A DNA stretch of 64,000 nucleotides, from positions 155,056,397 through 155,120,396 of the forward strand of contig NC_072790.1 of assembly GCF_028583425.1 (NCBI RefSeq), in the 5' to 3' direction. Under the pieces are notes generated by a model. The model ran no database searches. It was not told the DNA's origin and saw nothing but the letters and a program-made list of their open reading frames with translations. Below are positions 11,487 to 23,192 of this stretch, piece after piece. Position numbers and translations under genes: made by a program. How positions within the stretch are numbered: the stretch's first letter is position 1; each line of letters opens with the position of its first letter. Source of the stretch: Eublepharis macularius (Eukaryota > Chordata > Lepidosauria > Squamata > Eublepharidae).

Positions 11487-12625
11487 GACTGCTTGCAATG
11501 ACTTTTGTGTTTCTTGCTTTCTCAAGAGCTGTTGCACGTTCTGTGAGAACCAACCTATTTATACACATGCACTCTTATATAGTGCTGGAAGACAGAACCC
11601 CCAGGTCAGATGGCACTCAATTGGCTACTGAGGAAGAGCCGAGCACAAGTATGAATAGCACTATTCTTAATGATAGGACTGGATTAAGACCGAAAGGACG
11701 TCCAGTTCTGGATGTGAATAGATGCAAAAGGAACATCCAAAGCTGTGTGACACACATAATAGGAACATGGAACGTGAGAAGTATGAAGCCAGGTAAGCTA
11801 GAAATTGTAAAACAAAAAATGGAACGTTTAAACATTGCAGTCCTGGAGGTTAGTGAACTAATGTGAACCGACTCAGGACATTATCAGGCAGAAAACCACA
11901 CAGTGTTTTACTGCAGAAATGAACTCAAAAGAAACAGTGTTCCTCTAATAGTGAGGCGAGACATAGCACAAGCAGTCAAGAGCTACAACACAAAGTTTGA
12001 CCAGGTATAATATTAATCAGACTTCAGGGAAAGCCTGTTAACATCACTATCATTCAAGTTTATGCTCCAACTACAGTTGCTTACACAAGTGTCCAAGAAA
12101 AAATTGATCGTACACCTAAACAAGATATGCTGACAATCATAGGTGACTGGAATGCAAAAGCAGGAGATAAAGCAGAATCAAACATAGTTGGAATTTGGAC
12201 TAGGATCACGAAATGAACCAGGAGAGTAACTCATAGAATTTTGTGAAGCCAGCAACCTGTTCATTGCTGATACATGCTTCAGGCAACCAAAAAGACAATT
12301 GTATATGTGGAAATCACCAGATGACCAAATACAGGAACCAAATAGATTACATAATTAGAAACAGAAGATGAAGAAGCTCTATTCTCTGCTAAAACAAGAC
12401 CAGGAGCTGATTGCAGTACAGAAGAACTATGGACTGAAACCAGAGATATTGTCAAGGAAGAATGTGCAAAGACTATTCCTATAGCCAAAATAAAGGAGAA
12501 GCCTAAATGGATGACTGAGGGAACTCTTAAAATTGCTAAAGATAGACAAGAAAAAATAAAAAGAAATGCATCCCGGGTCCACCTCCCTGGGATGCAGTAT
12601 TCGACCTGTCAGGAGATAAACAGAA

Positions 12626-13035
12626 AAAGAGGATGTTAACGATTTTGAATTCAATGCACTTACCTGCCTTGTCCACAATTCATCTGCACATGTCACTTTA
12701 AGACCTTATGCCGACAGCTCTGCAAGAGATAAAGTTAAGAGGATGGATTATTTATTCTTATTGGACATTGATTGATATTACTGGAAGGACTGTTGATACG
12801 TTTATTGAAAAATAAATTATTGCTATTTACATTTATATAATTATTGCTATGAATGACTGTATGAGAACTTGTAGTGTCTATCTATACTCATTCACTGTTT
12901 GCACTGTGCACTTTAATAGTTTGTGAATAACTTGTAACTTGATGATTGATTGTATCCTCTGGTGTGCATGTAGGGATGCTTTTTGTTTTTTGCTGTTTTC
13001 TGGAGGAGCCTCTCTTTTTGTATGCTAGTCAAAGA
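12626..13035. mobile_element. Unidentified ~410-bp insertion within the Bov-B LINE
   Basis: Bov-B coding sequence breaks off after about 12565 and resumes at about 13040 (KAKG-like segment). The sequence between is AT-rich and unlike Bov-B. CAGAAAAAG occurs at the left break (12617-12625) and again at the right (about 13033-13041), which could be a target duplication. Just left of it, GCATCCC and GGGATGC (about 12568-12595) form a small hairpin. I do not recognise the element. Confidence 0.4.
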
Positions 13036-13902
13036 TAGATGAGCAGAAAAAGCAAAAGGGTGACAGAAATAGGGTCAAAATTCTAAATGCAGCTTTTCAG
13101 CAACTTGCACACAGAGACAAAGAAATCTATTATAATAACCAGGGCAAAGAAATAGAAAACAACAACAAAAAAGAAAAAACAAGAGATCGGTTCCAAAAAA
13201 TCTGAGAAATAAAAGGGAAATTTAAGCCAAGGCTTGGGATGCTGAAAGAGCAACATGGAAATACAGTATCTGATCTTCTGATCAGGACAAAATAAAGGAA
13301 AGATGGAAACAATACACCAAAGAACTATACAAAAGAGATGGAAGGATGACAGATACTTTCGATGAATAATCTTTTGATAAAGAACCAGAAAATTCTAGAA
13401 AACGAAGTAAAAGCTGTACTCAAAGCAACTGGGAGAAACAAAGCTCCTGAAATAAATGGAATATTGATAAAACTATTTCAAGCTACAGAAATGGAGTCCA
13501 TCAGAGTCTTAACAAGAATCTGTCAACAAATACGGAAAGCAAAACAATGGCCTGCAGACTGGAAACACTCTGTCTACATCTCAATTCCAAAAAAAGAGGA
13601 TGCCAAAGAGTGCAGCAACTATCAGACTACCACGTTAATTTCCCATGCAAGCAAACTGACACTCAAAATTCTACAGCAAAGACTCCTACCATATATGGAA
13701 TGAGAAATGCCAGATGTTCAAACTGGATTCAGAAAATGAAGAGGCACCAGAGATCACATTGGAAATTTACGTTGGCTAATGGAACATAACAGGGAATTTC
13801 AGAAGAAAATCAGCCTGTGTTTTATAGATTACAGCAAAGCTTTTGACTGTGTGGATCATGAAAAACTATGGAGAGTGTTAAAAGAAATGGGGGTGCCACA
13901 AC

Positions 13903-14175
13903 TAGAGGTGGACACGATCCAAAAAAAATTACCAATCAAGCTGATCGTGGATCTGCGCCAGCAACGACCCCAAATCACCGATCCACACCGATCTTCTCCC
14001 ATTTCCGATCTGTGGATCGGATCGGGGAGTGGGAAGGTGGGTGGTGGCGGCCGGTGACCACCGGGCCCGGTGGGCACGGGGAGGCGGCAACGAGCCGCCT
14101 CCCCTCAGGGAGGGGACGTTCACATACACACACACTTAGAGCAGGGGGGGAGTTTTTAACCCATCCCTGCCTCTC

Positions 14176-14213
<38 letters not shown>

Positions 14214-14838
14214 CCGTCAACATGTTTCAGCCAGCTTTTAAAAAAAAGCAGGGACAGAATCCTCCATTCCTCCCCACCCAATTTTAAAAGCAAGCAGCCA
14301 GTCTTCCAAAAGCATATTTTAAACTTACACACAGAGCTGTGAATGAAGTTTTCCCACAAAATACAGTGTTTTAAAAGCAGGTTAAAAACAGAGAGTGACA
14401 GACAGAAAAACAGCCATTCCTCCTACAAAGCCCCGTTTTTTAAAAAGCAAAAAACGTTTGGAACACCCCCTTCCCTCTCCCTCCCCTGGGTCTCTTCTCC
14501 CAACTGGTGGTGAGTGTGTTGCTGCTCCGTGGTTGAAAGGAAGCCCTGCTGATCAAGGAAAGCTGGGCTTCCATTCGGGTTTCCAGGGCAACAGAAGGAG
14601 GCCAAACACAGCTCAGGCATTCCCCTGGCTCCGTTGCCCCGGGAATAGATTACTGGCGCCTGATTGTCTGCATCCCCGATCAGATCCCGATGGCCTGAAT
14701 CAAGCCCCGATGAAGTCCCCCCCCCCCCCGAACGCTGGATCGGTCACCGTGGACGGCACCGATCCGCTGGGTCCCAATCGCGCAAACGCCATTATCGTGG
14801 GTATTTTTCTATCGTGATGCTGATCATGTCCATCTCTA
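13903..14838. mobile_element. Non-autonomous hAT transposon, 936 bp, with 8-bp target duplication
   Basis: Both ends carry 17-bp terminal inverted repeats, TAGAGGTGGACACGATC at 13903 and the complement of TAGAGATGGACATGATC at 14838, differing at two positions. They are flanked by a perfect 8-bp duplication GCCACAAC (13895-13902 and 14839-14846), the hallmark of hAT transposition. The interior is GC-rich, with no transposase frame that I recognise. It contains a (GA)n tract (14182-14209) and a poly-C run (about 14710). It splits the Bov-B reverse transcriptase frame, so it is younger than that LINE copy. Confidence 0.92.
14182..14209 (+). repeat. (GA)n microsatellite inside the hAT element
   Basis: About 14 perfect GA units, within the interior of the 936-bp hAT element. 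Confidence 0.9.
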
Positions 14839-15806
14839 GCCACAACATCTGATTGTTTTGATACACGACCTGTACTCTGGACAAGAGACTACTGTCAGGA
14901 CAGAATATGGGTGTCAGACAAGGATGTATATTATCTCCCTACCTGTTCAACTTCTATGCAAAGTATATCATGACAACAGTATTAGATCTAGAAGAAGGTG
15001 GAGTGAAAATTGGTGGGAAGAGCATTAACAATCTGAGATATGCAGATGACACCACAGAAAACAGTGAAGACTTAAAATGACTACTGAGGAAGGTTAATGG
15101 AGAAAGCGCCAAAGCAGGATTACAGCTGAACATCAAGAAGACAAAAGTAATGACTAGTGAGGAATTACACAATTTTAAGGTTGACAATGAGGAATTTGAA
15201 GTTGTTCAAGATTTTCTATTCCTTGGCTCAATCATCAACCAAAAGGGAGACTGCAATGAAGAAATCAGAAGAAGATTGAGACTTGGAAGAGCAGCTGTGA
15301 GGGAGCTAGAAATTATCCTTAAAGATAAAGATGTCTTTCTGGGAACCAAGATCAAGATAATCCAAACTATGACATTCCCCATTGCCATGTATGGATGTAA
15401 AAGTTAGATGATAAAGAAAGCTGACAGGAAGAAAATTGATTCATTTGAAATGTGGTGCAGGAAGAGAGTTTTGTGGATACCATGGACAGCCAAAAAGACA
15501 AATAAGTGGGTACTAGATCAAATCAAGCCTGAATTCTCCCTAGAAGCTGAAATGACAAAACTAAGGCTACTGTACTTTGGTCACATCATGAGAAGAAAGA
15601 TTCTCTGGAAAAGTCAATAATGCTAGGAGAAGTGGAAGGCAGTAGGAAAAGAGGAAGACCTAAAATGAGATGGCTTGACTCATTAAAAGAAGCCATGTCC
15701 TCCAGTTTGTAGGATCTGAGCAAGTCTGTTAATGAAAGGACATTTTGGAGGTCTTTCATTTATAAGGTTGTCATAGGTTGGAAGCGACTTGATGGCACAT
15801 AACAAG

Positions 15807-16855
15807 CACACACTCATACTTCTAATGCAGTCCATTTCTGTCCCCTACATTGGCAGAACTGTACTGGTGATGCTATTGCTTAGCCTCAAGTTATGCTGTC
15901 TTCAGAGTGATGTTATGATAGAGTCCCCAGTGCCAGCATCTCTTCAAAAACAATGCGTGTTGGGTGTTAGTAGTCTAATGCCCCCCACCTGATATGAATG
16001 AAGCATAGAGTTGCATCATTAATTTAATGTAGCCACAAAATTATTTTTGTGCTTGATTTTTTTAAAAAGGCAGATTCATGTTACAATTTATTTTTCAATT
16101 TATTTTGTGTATGGAGGGCTGGTCTAGCTGGTACTTGAATTTATAATATAGAATTGCTTCCTGAACATGTGCATCAAATTGAATTCTCTGGTACCTCTGT
16201 GTATATTGCAGATACCATGATGCAAGCACACCAGCAGAATGCTGAAAAGATAAGTTTAATAGCCATCAAGCTCTTCATGTGGCAATGACCTGACACCCAA
16301 GCTTCCTCTTTGTAGACTAATGCAAATGTTCCTGCCAGCGGCAGGGTTGTGCTAGCACAGTGATAAGAAGCTTCTCTTCATGACAAATTATGGCAGATTG
16401 CCCAAGTTCTTTCAGGGGGAGGGGCTAGCTATCCAGGAGAGCAATTTAAAGAATGCTATCTTTTTTTACTACATTGACTCTAAAGAAGAGCATGGTGGAG
16501 TAAGTGGTTTTTGCATTAGATAACTACGCAGCCAGATCCAGCAGTTTGAATGGTTTCCTAAGATGAAGCACCATGGAAGCACTTTGCTGTATTTTTGGTG
16601 TACTGAAAGGCATTGCTGTGGTCCGGCTCCATTACAGTAACTTTTTATTTAGATTTGATTAGAAGAGATCTAAATGTCACTTCAAAAGTGTCAGTACATT
16701 ATTAAAATGTAGATAAGGCATGAAGAGCTCCCCTGCTGGATCAGATCAATGATGTAGCTAGTTCAGCATCCTGCTCCCACAGTGACCATCCAGAAGTCCT
16801 AGGAGGCTGAAAGCAGTATCACTCCACAACTGGCACGCAGAGGCATACTTTGTCC
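15807..16855. other. Intergenic, no gene recognised
   Basis: Unique-looking AT-rich sequence with no coding pattern I can support. Confidence 0.4.
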
Positions 16856-16868
16856 CATTTAGCCATCA

Positions 16869-16970
16869 TGTATTTATTTATTTATTTATTTATTTACATT
16901 ACTTATTGTGTGTCTTTCTCACTAGGACTCAAGGCATATTACACAGAGTAAGTTGATACAATCAACAGGT
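16869..16970 (-). mobile_element. LINE/SINE 3' tail with (TTTA)n, minus strand
   Basis: A TATT-repeat tract (16869-16895) is followed by a short body including GGACTCAAGGCATATTACAC. This is the reverse of the 3' end of common squamate retroposons that terminate in TAAA repeats. The class cannot be fixed from this stub. Confidence 0.4.
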
Positions 16971-17313
16971 TGGGACAGCCAATAAACAATGGAATAGGAC
17001 TGGTTTTGTAGAGATCTGAAAAAATGAGGGTATCACCCTCCCAAGGATATAACAAGCTACTGCAATCCAACACTTAAATCAGTGAAATTTAAAGTGACAA
17101 ATTTCTCTAATACATACAATAAAATAAAGAGTAATAAATAAGTCATTCAATAAATAGTCATATATTCAATAAATAATACCATCAGTGCAACTTCTTTTCC
17201 TAAACAGTATTATCAAAATTATCCAAGTCTGTCAGTCTCAATCTTATAATATTGTATCTTTTCTTTCAGGTCCAGGAGAATCAATCCACCACAGGATCCT
17301 GATGGGCACCAAG

Positions 17314-17420
17314 GTAAGTATTTATTTATTTATTTATTTATTTAATTCAATTTATATTCCACCCTCCCGGCATCAGCAGGCTCAGGGCAGATTACAATTG
17401 GTATAGTAATTTAAAATACA
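17314..17420 (-). mobile_element. LINE 3' tail with (TTTA)n, minus strand
   Basis: A TTTA-repeat tract at 17318-17342, then AATTTATATTCCACCCTCCC and GGCTCAGGGCAGATTACAA. Inverted, this is a LINE-type end of L2/CR1 character. It is heavily truncated. Confidence 0.45.
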
Positions 17421-17946
17421 TATAACTTTAAAACCAATAAAACCACATAAATATTTAAAACCCACAGCAGCAGACTTCTCCAATAACTACCACCCAACCA
17501 TCTCCAAAGTATTTAACAGGCTGGGTGGGTAGGGGTAATGTCTCTTCAAAGTTCTTACTAATTACATTGCCAATATAACACAAATTTCTTATTTTTCCAG
17601 CTTTCCAGCCCACCCCAGAGACACTGATGGTACAGACTCTGCCCCAACAGACTGCTAGCTCTTATCTGTTTCACTGTACTTTGCTCTTTCAAGGGATGAT
17701 TTTAATAATTCAAATATGCCTGAACAAGAAAATAAACTATATAACGGACGTCCTAGGGTTCATTAATAAATTAACGTAAGACAAATCTCTTGTGTTGTTA
17801 CTCATGCAACCGTACACATCTTCAATGAACTGTATGCCACATACTCCATTGAGTGATGGCTAGTGCTTCTGTAAATTAAAGGGGCACGCCACACCCATTA
17901 TATGTCTTTTTCTGATAAGTGGGGTTGTCCCCCCCCTCTCTCTCTC
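17421..17946. other. Intergenic, possibly part of the Penelope-like element's 3' region
   Basis: No gene. A CT-rich tract lies at 17933-17948, directly beyond the C-terminal end of the Penelope-like reading frame on the minus strand. Confidence 0.35.
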
Positions 17947-18904
17947 TTAAAGGCAACAGGACAAGTCCCAGCCCTGATTGAGCCCTTTGGGAGTTTTGGA
18001 CATGAGTTCAAAGATCCCGAAGGACACTCGCAGCAATAACAATCTTTGTATAGCTTTCCCTTCCCGACCGTAGGCAACCTCTAGTATCAAGTACTGTAGT
18101 TCTCTTTCATTTTTATGATGTTGTAAATAATGTGCCACAAGGGGTGCTTTGGCTTGCTCTCTCCGGATTTTAGATAAATGCTCCTGGACTTGAAACCTGA
18201 TTGAGCGTATAGTGCTCCTTGGACATGGACATTCTATGATGTATACCACTCCCATGGTGGTACAGGTGGAAAAATACTTAAGGCTGGTACTCTGTCCTGT
18301 GAAGCTCCTCCCCTCAGTAACAAGGGTTGCAGATATTACAGTGGCCACAATGATAATGGCCCTCTTTAAGGTCTCTTAAGGTTGTTCGCTCCTTTAAATC
18401 TGAATGAACTAACACATCTCGGAGGCTCTTAGTATGCCTGTAGCCTATGAATGGGACCTCCGCACACCCTGGTAAATGATCTATAAGGTGCCAATGTTGT
18501 TTCACCACTCGGCAGTGGTGTATATTCCACTGCCCAGTGGATTCTCTGTTCTTGATTCTTAGGTCTTACATTGAACAAATTTGCCCATTTTACCTCTGAG
18601 GCTCTACACCTTGTGGCTTTCACCACCTGGTGGGGGTATTCTCTCTTCAGAAAACTGTTAAAGAGAACATGGCTTTCTCTAGTATAATTCCACCCTGCTG
18701 TGGAGTTTCTCTTGATTCGCAAAAATTGTCCATATGGGGTATTGTTCTTAAGGTGTGGTGGATGGTAGGATGTATAAGAAAGATAAGCATTCCTATTGGT
18801 AGTTTTTCTGAATGGTTTCACTGCTAATGTCCCTAGTGCACTCTTATACACAACAATATCAAGATAGCTGATTTGGTTTGTATTAATCTCCCACGTGTAC
18901 TTGA
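17947..18904 (-). pseudogene. Penelope-like element remnant (RT thumb and GIY-YIG endonuclease)
   Basis: Penelope-like retroelements encode a reverse transcriptase fused to a GIY-YIG endonuclease. On the minus strand, YLDIVVYK then KTTNRNAYLSYTSYHPPHLK and GQFLRIKRNS (18640-18860) match the end of the RT. Next come a Cys/His-bearing segment HYHCGHCNIC (about 18330-18360) and GVVYIIECPC (about 18225-18255), the GIY motif strand. IRFQVQEHL follows, and the frame ends KGLNQGWDLSCCL at 17950, a typical C-terminus. The second endonuclease motif between CPC and the arginine helix looks deleted. Three different frames are needed to follow the protein, so the copy is dead. A Sauria SINE interrupts its 5' side at 18905. 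Confidence 0.82.
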
Positions 18905-18906
18905 GA

Positions 18907-19035
18907 TCCAGTTTGGTGTAGTGATTAAAAGCGTGGGACTCTAATCTGGACAACCGGGTTTGATTCCTCACTCCTCCACTTAAAGCCAGCTGGGTGACCT
19001 TGGGTCAGTCACAGCTTCATGCTGAGAGAGCTAGA
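18907..19035 (+). mobile_element. Sauria-type SINE, 3'-truncated (plus strand)
   Basis: The A box TTTGGTGTAGTGATTAAAAG and B box GGGTTTGATTCC are well preserved. The body is recognisable to GGTCAGTCACAGCTTC and then lost. It inserted into the Penelope-like element. Confidence 0.8.
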
Positions 19036-19386
19036 TCCACTGTAGATAAATCAGCAGGCTGCAGATAAATCCAGTAGGAGCAACATAGAGTGTAGCCCTT
19101 GTCTACACTAAGACAGGAACTAGCTATGCAGAAAGCTAGCAGGGCTGTCTCTGTTCCTTAGTCAGACTGAAAAGGGTCCAGAACAGAGAAGTTGTTCGAG
19201 AAGACTTGGAATTGGTTCACTACTGCTGTGTCAATCAGTTTCCCCAGAAAGGGCAAATAATTGAGTGATAATTGGCTCCATCATTTTTCTGTAAGGATTT
19301 TTTTCCTGATAGTGGATGGATAAGTCACTGAGGGATGGTACCTAGACTGTAACTGATTCATAATGGATTCTAAGGGCTTGTGGTCA
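19036..19386. other. Intergenic, no gene recognised
   Basis: Likely old repeat or LINE 5'/3' remains. Nothing specific is supportable. Confidence 0.35.
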
Positions 19387-20460
19387 TCACAAGATTTTTA
19401 GCAGCCAGAATGGGCAAGGATCCAGGGCACAAGTACTGGTCTTCACAGATCCCAGGGTCTTGTCAACATTCATAATGAAAACTGGGTTAAAATAGTCCAT
19501 AAATAGACTAGGTGGTGTATTAGGCGTTTCTTCTTGCAGACCTATGTTACAACCAACATACAGATCAGAGTGTATTCTTGTTATTAACAAAAAAAAACTT
19601 TGCAAAAATATAACAACTATTCCTGGGACAATAAAGGCTCAGATTTAGGAGTCAGCAGATGCTGAACAGTCTTCAACAATGGGGATGGTCATGAACTGGC
19701 TAATGCAATAGCAGCAGAGATGTACCATTTCTTTGCCACTGTTACTACTGCTTCATAAATCTTTCAATGGGCTCTATAGCCTAGTCTATCAGATTAAGTA
19801 TGAGTTTTCTGCCAGCATTATTCTAGATGTCTCCTGTGCTCTTGAGGTCACCCAGCTCTGTAGCTGACCAAAAGGCTGAGTTCTGCCCAGGGTCAAGAGT
19901 AGTCAACGAGGAGCAACTTTGTTGATTGCTTTAAGGAGCTTTATGTTCCACACTCCCTCCACAGCCTAGAATCCAGTAGGATCTATGAGCTTCCATTGGT
20001 GGACTATTTTAACTGGGACCACTTCCCAGTGGAGTTGGGGGGGGGGGTGCCTTGAGTAGACAGTGGTCAAACCATGCTTCAGGTTAAATCTTCAACCCCC
20101 AAACTAAGCCTTCCCTCAAAGGCTCAGTGCAAAAGATTAAGTCCTAGGTGTGAACTTTTTCATGTGTTGAGTCTGTCATAATTTGAGAGAGACTCAAGGC
20201 AAAGAAGCTTAAAAATTATGGGCCAGTGGCGGAGAGGTACCTTTATCATGAATGTTAAAGTCCCCCCAGAATGATCAGTTTCGGAGTCTCCAGCATCACA
20301 TCCAAAAATTCCTCTGCCAGCTCACAGAAGGTGCCCACAGGGGAACTTGGTGGCCTGTAGAGAAGTAAAATGCCTAATCTATCCTTAGTTCCTAATGTAA
20401 GGAGCATGCAGTTCTTGTGTCTATCGATGCCAGTGATAGTTTGCATTGGAAATCTGTGGA
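19387..20460 (-). pseudogene. CR1/L2-type LINE remnant (endonuclease and linker), minus strand
   Basis: On the minus strand the segment LGILLLYRPPSSP then PKLIILGG (20255-20390) is the beta-strand pair of a LINE AP endonuclease just before the GDFN motif, and FNIHDKGTSPPLAHNF continues in another frame. Further on, SVKTSTCALDPCPFWLLK (about 19390-19450) matches the linker just before the RT domain in CR1/L2-clade LINEs. The stretch between is full of stops. This is an old, dead copy; clade assignment is from recalled motif style. Confidence 0.6.
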
Positions 20461-20559
20461 AGTTGAAGACTTACAGAGGATAATAGTCAAGCTTTCTCCA
20501 TTTTGGGGGAGGATAATTTAACCAGGGGGCTAGTTGGGATAAAGTAGACGCATCATGTT

Positions 20560-20630
20560 ATTTTCTGGGGATCTGAACCTGAGTCTCCTACATCCAAGGC
20601 TGATGCTCTAACCACTATACATACTGGATC
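20560..20630 (-). mobile_element. tRNA-derived SINE head (minus strand)
   Basis: Minus-strand reading gives AGTGGTTAGAGCATCAGCC (A box) and GGTTCAGATCCCCAG (B box). Only the about 70-bp head is present. Confidence 0.55.
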
Positions 20631-22088
20631 AGTAAATGGTATTGAAAATAACTACCTGTTATACATGACTCTGGTCAGGCCTGATTCAGATATAATTGTA
20701 CACTTAAGAAGCCCTGAGCATCTAGTTAGTTAGCTTTCCTCTATCAAATTATTTAACTCCTGGCAAGAGGTCCACCACCAAAAACATTTTAGGTTCGTTA
20801 CTGAGTCTTGTACACAAATAATACAATTATGGAGTCTCTGTTTCCATTCTAAGCCTTTATTATTACAACTTAATTATTCTGTATTCTTAATATCAACTCA
20901 ATCAACAGAAAATCATACCATCCATTGTAACTCCTACATAGATTATTAAAGGAGAGTGATTTCATGAGTACATAAAAATATCTTACCCAAAGGCATGAAG
21001 GTAACAGGCAAGGAGCCTTTGCTAGGAAGTAGCTCCTGATCAGTTCAGCTTGTCCTAGTTATAGGACTTCAGAACCTTCTCCTAACAATAGCTATCTGTC
21101 CCACTGGAAAGGAATGCACATTCTTGGCTAATTTATTATAACTTCAAACACCAGACAAGGTTATCCATATTTGAAACATCTTTTAAAAAATATATAAAAA
21201 TAGTTCATTCTTGCTACCTCTTATCTTACCAAAGGCTATGAAAAATTTGTGATTACAAGTTTTTCATACGTATGAGTATCATTTGGCCTTCCACAAATAC
21301 ACCTATCATTGAGTAAGATCACTAGTTCCTATGAAGTTAGACATTCCTGTCATTCTCATACACTCTCTGCACATGGGCCTTAATACATTGTATATAGTGA
21401 TACGAGTTGGATGGCTCTTCTAATCTACACAAGTCCATACAATTATTTTACTTCACTGTTTTGTGCTCCTCTCTAAGGTTGTTATATTCTAGGCCTCTAG
21501 AATCCCTTTGTGGCATAGTTATAGGGCCAGGCTAGACCTCTTTCTGTGTGCAAAGGCATCTTCTATGACTTTCTTAGTAATATCTAACAACTTTTCTATA
21601 GTTCTAGCTATAGAACTATAGCTAGAACTATATGATATACCCATCAACTGTAAACAGTGGAATAGTACTAGACAAGTATTTAAATAGTTCACCGAAAAGA
21701 GATTAGATATCTGTGTGTGTCACTCATAAAGCTGCTATATAAGCAGTTACCACGTAAAATATTAACAGCTTCATAAACCTCAGCAAAGATACTTTGCTCC
21801 TTGATTCAGATTTTTAAAAAGAAAATGTATTCTTTATAATCAGGTTACTAGATTGGGGGGAGCATTAAAATGTAAAGAATTTTTGCATTCTTGAATAAGC
21901 TTTCTCTTTGCTCTAAAACAACTGTCATCAGGTTGAAAAGGACAGAACTTTTATGCTAGTCAAAATAGAATCTACACAGCTGAAGTCAAAGACTATCCCT
22001 CTTTCTGTTGATGAAATATTCTTTTAATCCTGCCTTTCCTCAAAGAAGCTAAGGCAGCATAGATCATTCTTTGTTCTTTAACATTGTC
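20631..22088. other. Intergenic, no gene; contains a perfect palindrome
   Basis: AT-rich sequence with no coding or repeat pattern I can name. A near-perfect palindrome sits at 21597-21632 (17-bp arms, 2-nt centre). Confidence 0.45.
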
Positions 22089-22446
22089 TAGGGTTGCCAG
22101 GTCCCTATATCCTCCCAGTGGGAGAGGGAGGGACCTAGCACTTATCTTGTGCCTTGGATGTGGTTGTCTTTTTGCAAGTGCAAAACATGCATGCGCTCGT
22201 GGCACTTGTGTGATAACATCACTTCCAGTAAATGCTGTCATCACTCTGGCCACAGGCTTACTCCCATGCTCTGTGGCCAGCATGACGAAGTCACTTCAGG
22301 AAATGATGTTGTCGCGCCTCTTGGAGTGCGCATGCTGTGTGTGTTCCCAGGGTGCCTGCCAGTGGCGGGTGATCTCACAGACAGCCCAAAACCTCTTGCT
22401 GGTTGCCAGTGACCGGTGGACAAGAAGTGGGCATCCAGGATCCCTA
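22089..22446. mobile_element. hAT-like MITE of the TAGGGTTGCCAG family
   Basis: Starts TAGGGTTGCCAGGTCCC and ends with the inverse of TAGGGATCCTGG. The interior is GC-rich with the repeated motif ACATCACTTCC. Related copies are at 26108-27389 and 27752-28120. Flanking octamers (ACATTGTC / ATTTTATC) only weakly resemble a target duplication. Confidence 0.6.
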
Positions 22447-22639
22447 ATTTTATCTTAGACTGAGAAAGAGTGCACCTGGCCCAAGGCCCTTCACTTTAGC
22501 CCAAGGCCCTAGTGAACTTCAGGGCTGGGTGGGCTTGAAACTTTTTTCTTTTTTACAGTCTTTGTCTGACACTCAAACACCACTATACCACTATTTGTTG
22601 AGGAAATACCTGTATCTCAGAAAGATACATGTTATATTT

Positions 22640-23006
22640 GAAAAATAGGAAGTCTTGTGGCACCCTAAAGACTAACATATTTTTATTCTAGCATAAGCTT
22701 CTGTAGACTACGGCCTGCTGCATAAATGCATATAGAATATTTTCATTAGGCATATGAAATTAATTATAAATAGCAAGATCAAAGTGTCATGAAATGCAGG
22801 AAGATTAGAATTTAATTATGTATAATTCAAATGTAATAGAGAAAACTACAGAGACTATTCATAATAGTAATAGCTGGCTATCTCCCTAGCTTTGCTAAGC
22901 CAGTTAACACCTGTAATGGCTAAGGAATCCAAATCCTTATTAAGTCTTTAGGTCATGGTATCAAACTTCTTAATGAATTTTAATACAGCAGTTTCACAAT
23001 AGAGTC
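22640..23006 (-). repeat. Interspersed repeat of uncertain class, minus strand
   Basis: GTGGCACCCTAAAGACTAAC at about 22658 marks the same family as 10222-10345. The adjoining stretch to 23006 appears to be part of the same old element. On the minus strand a frame reading ETAVLKFIKKFDTM near 22960-23000 hints at former coding sequence, but I cannot name it. Confidence 0.4.
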
Positions 23007-23023
23007 TCCCTTTGAAGTCTTTT

Positions 23024-23175
23024 TTTTTAAATAAAATTTTATTGGTGAGTGAAAAAACAAGAATCCCCCCCCCCAAATTTAACGCATATAATCCCATTTT
23101 TTCCCTTACTCTATCCCCCACCCTTTCCCTCCCCCCTCCCTATTGACTTCCAACAGCTTTCCAACCTTTAACCCT
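23024..23175 (-). mobile_element. Very short L1 3' end (minus strand) with target-site duplication
   Basis: The inverse of the L1 3' UTR and A-tail seen at 7140-7318, including CTTTCCAACAGC-like sequence and the long pyrimidine tract. It is flanked by a 17-bp duplication TCCCTTTGAAGTCTTTT (23007-23023 and 23176-23192). Only about 150 bp were copied. Confidence 0.85.
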
Positions 23176-23192
23176 TCCCTTTGAAGTCTTTT

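Larger units (their letters stand above)
11487..15806 (+). mobile_element. Bov-B (RTE clade) LINE, long degenerate copy, interrupted twice
   Basis: Bov-B is a non-LTR retrotransposon encoding an AP endonuclease and reverse transcriptase. Endonuclease start: GTWNVRSMKPGKLEIVKQKM near 11762-11822. RT: FIDYSKAFDCVDHEKLW near 13819-13868, then after an insertion RYADDT near 15038-15052. C-terminal end: FEMWCRKRVLWIPWTAKKTN near 15436-15510, and KLRLLYFGHIMRR. The 3' terminus GGTTGGAAGCGACTTGATGG followed by an ACA-rich tail (15774-15806) is diagnostic. Many stops and shifts make it inactive. An unknown insert lies at about 12626-13035 and a hAT element at 13903-14838. Confidence 0.9.

Noticed and set aside
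13868-14287. 139-codon plus-strand frame and several overlapping frames
   Set aside because: They lie mostly inside the GC-rich hAT insert and fuse Bov-B with transposon sequence; not a gene.
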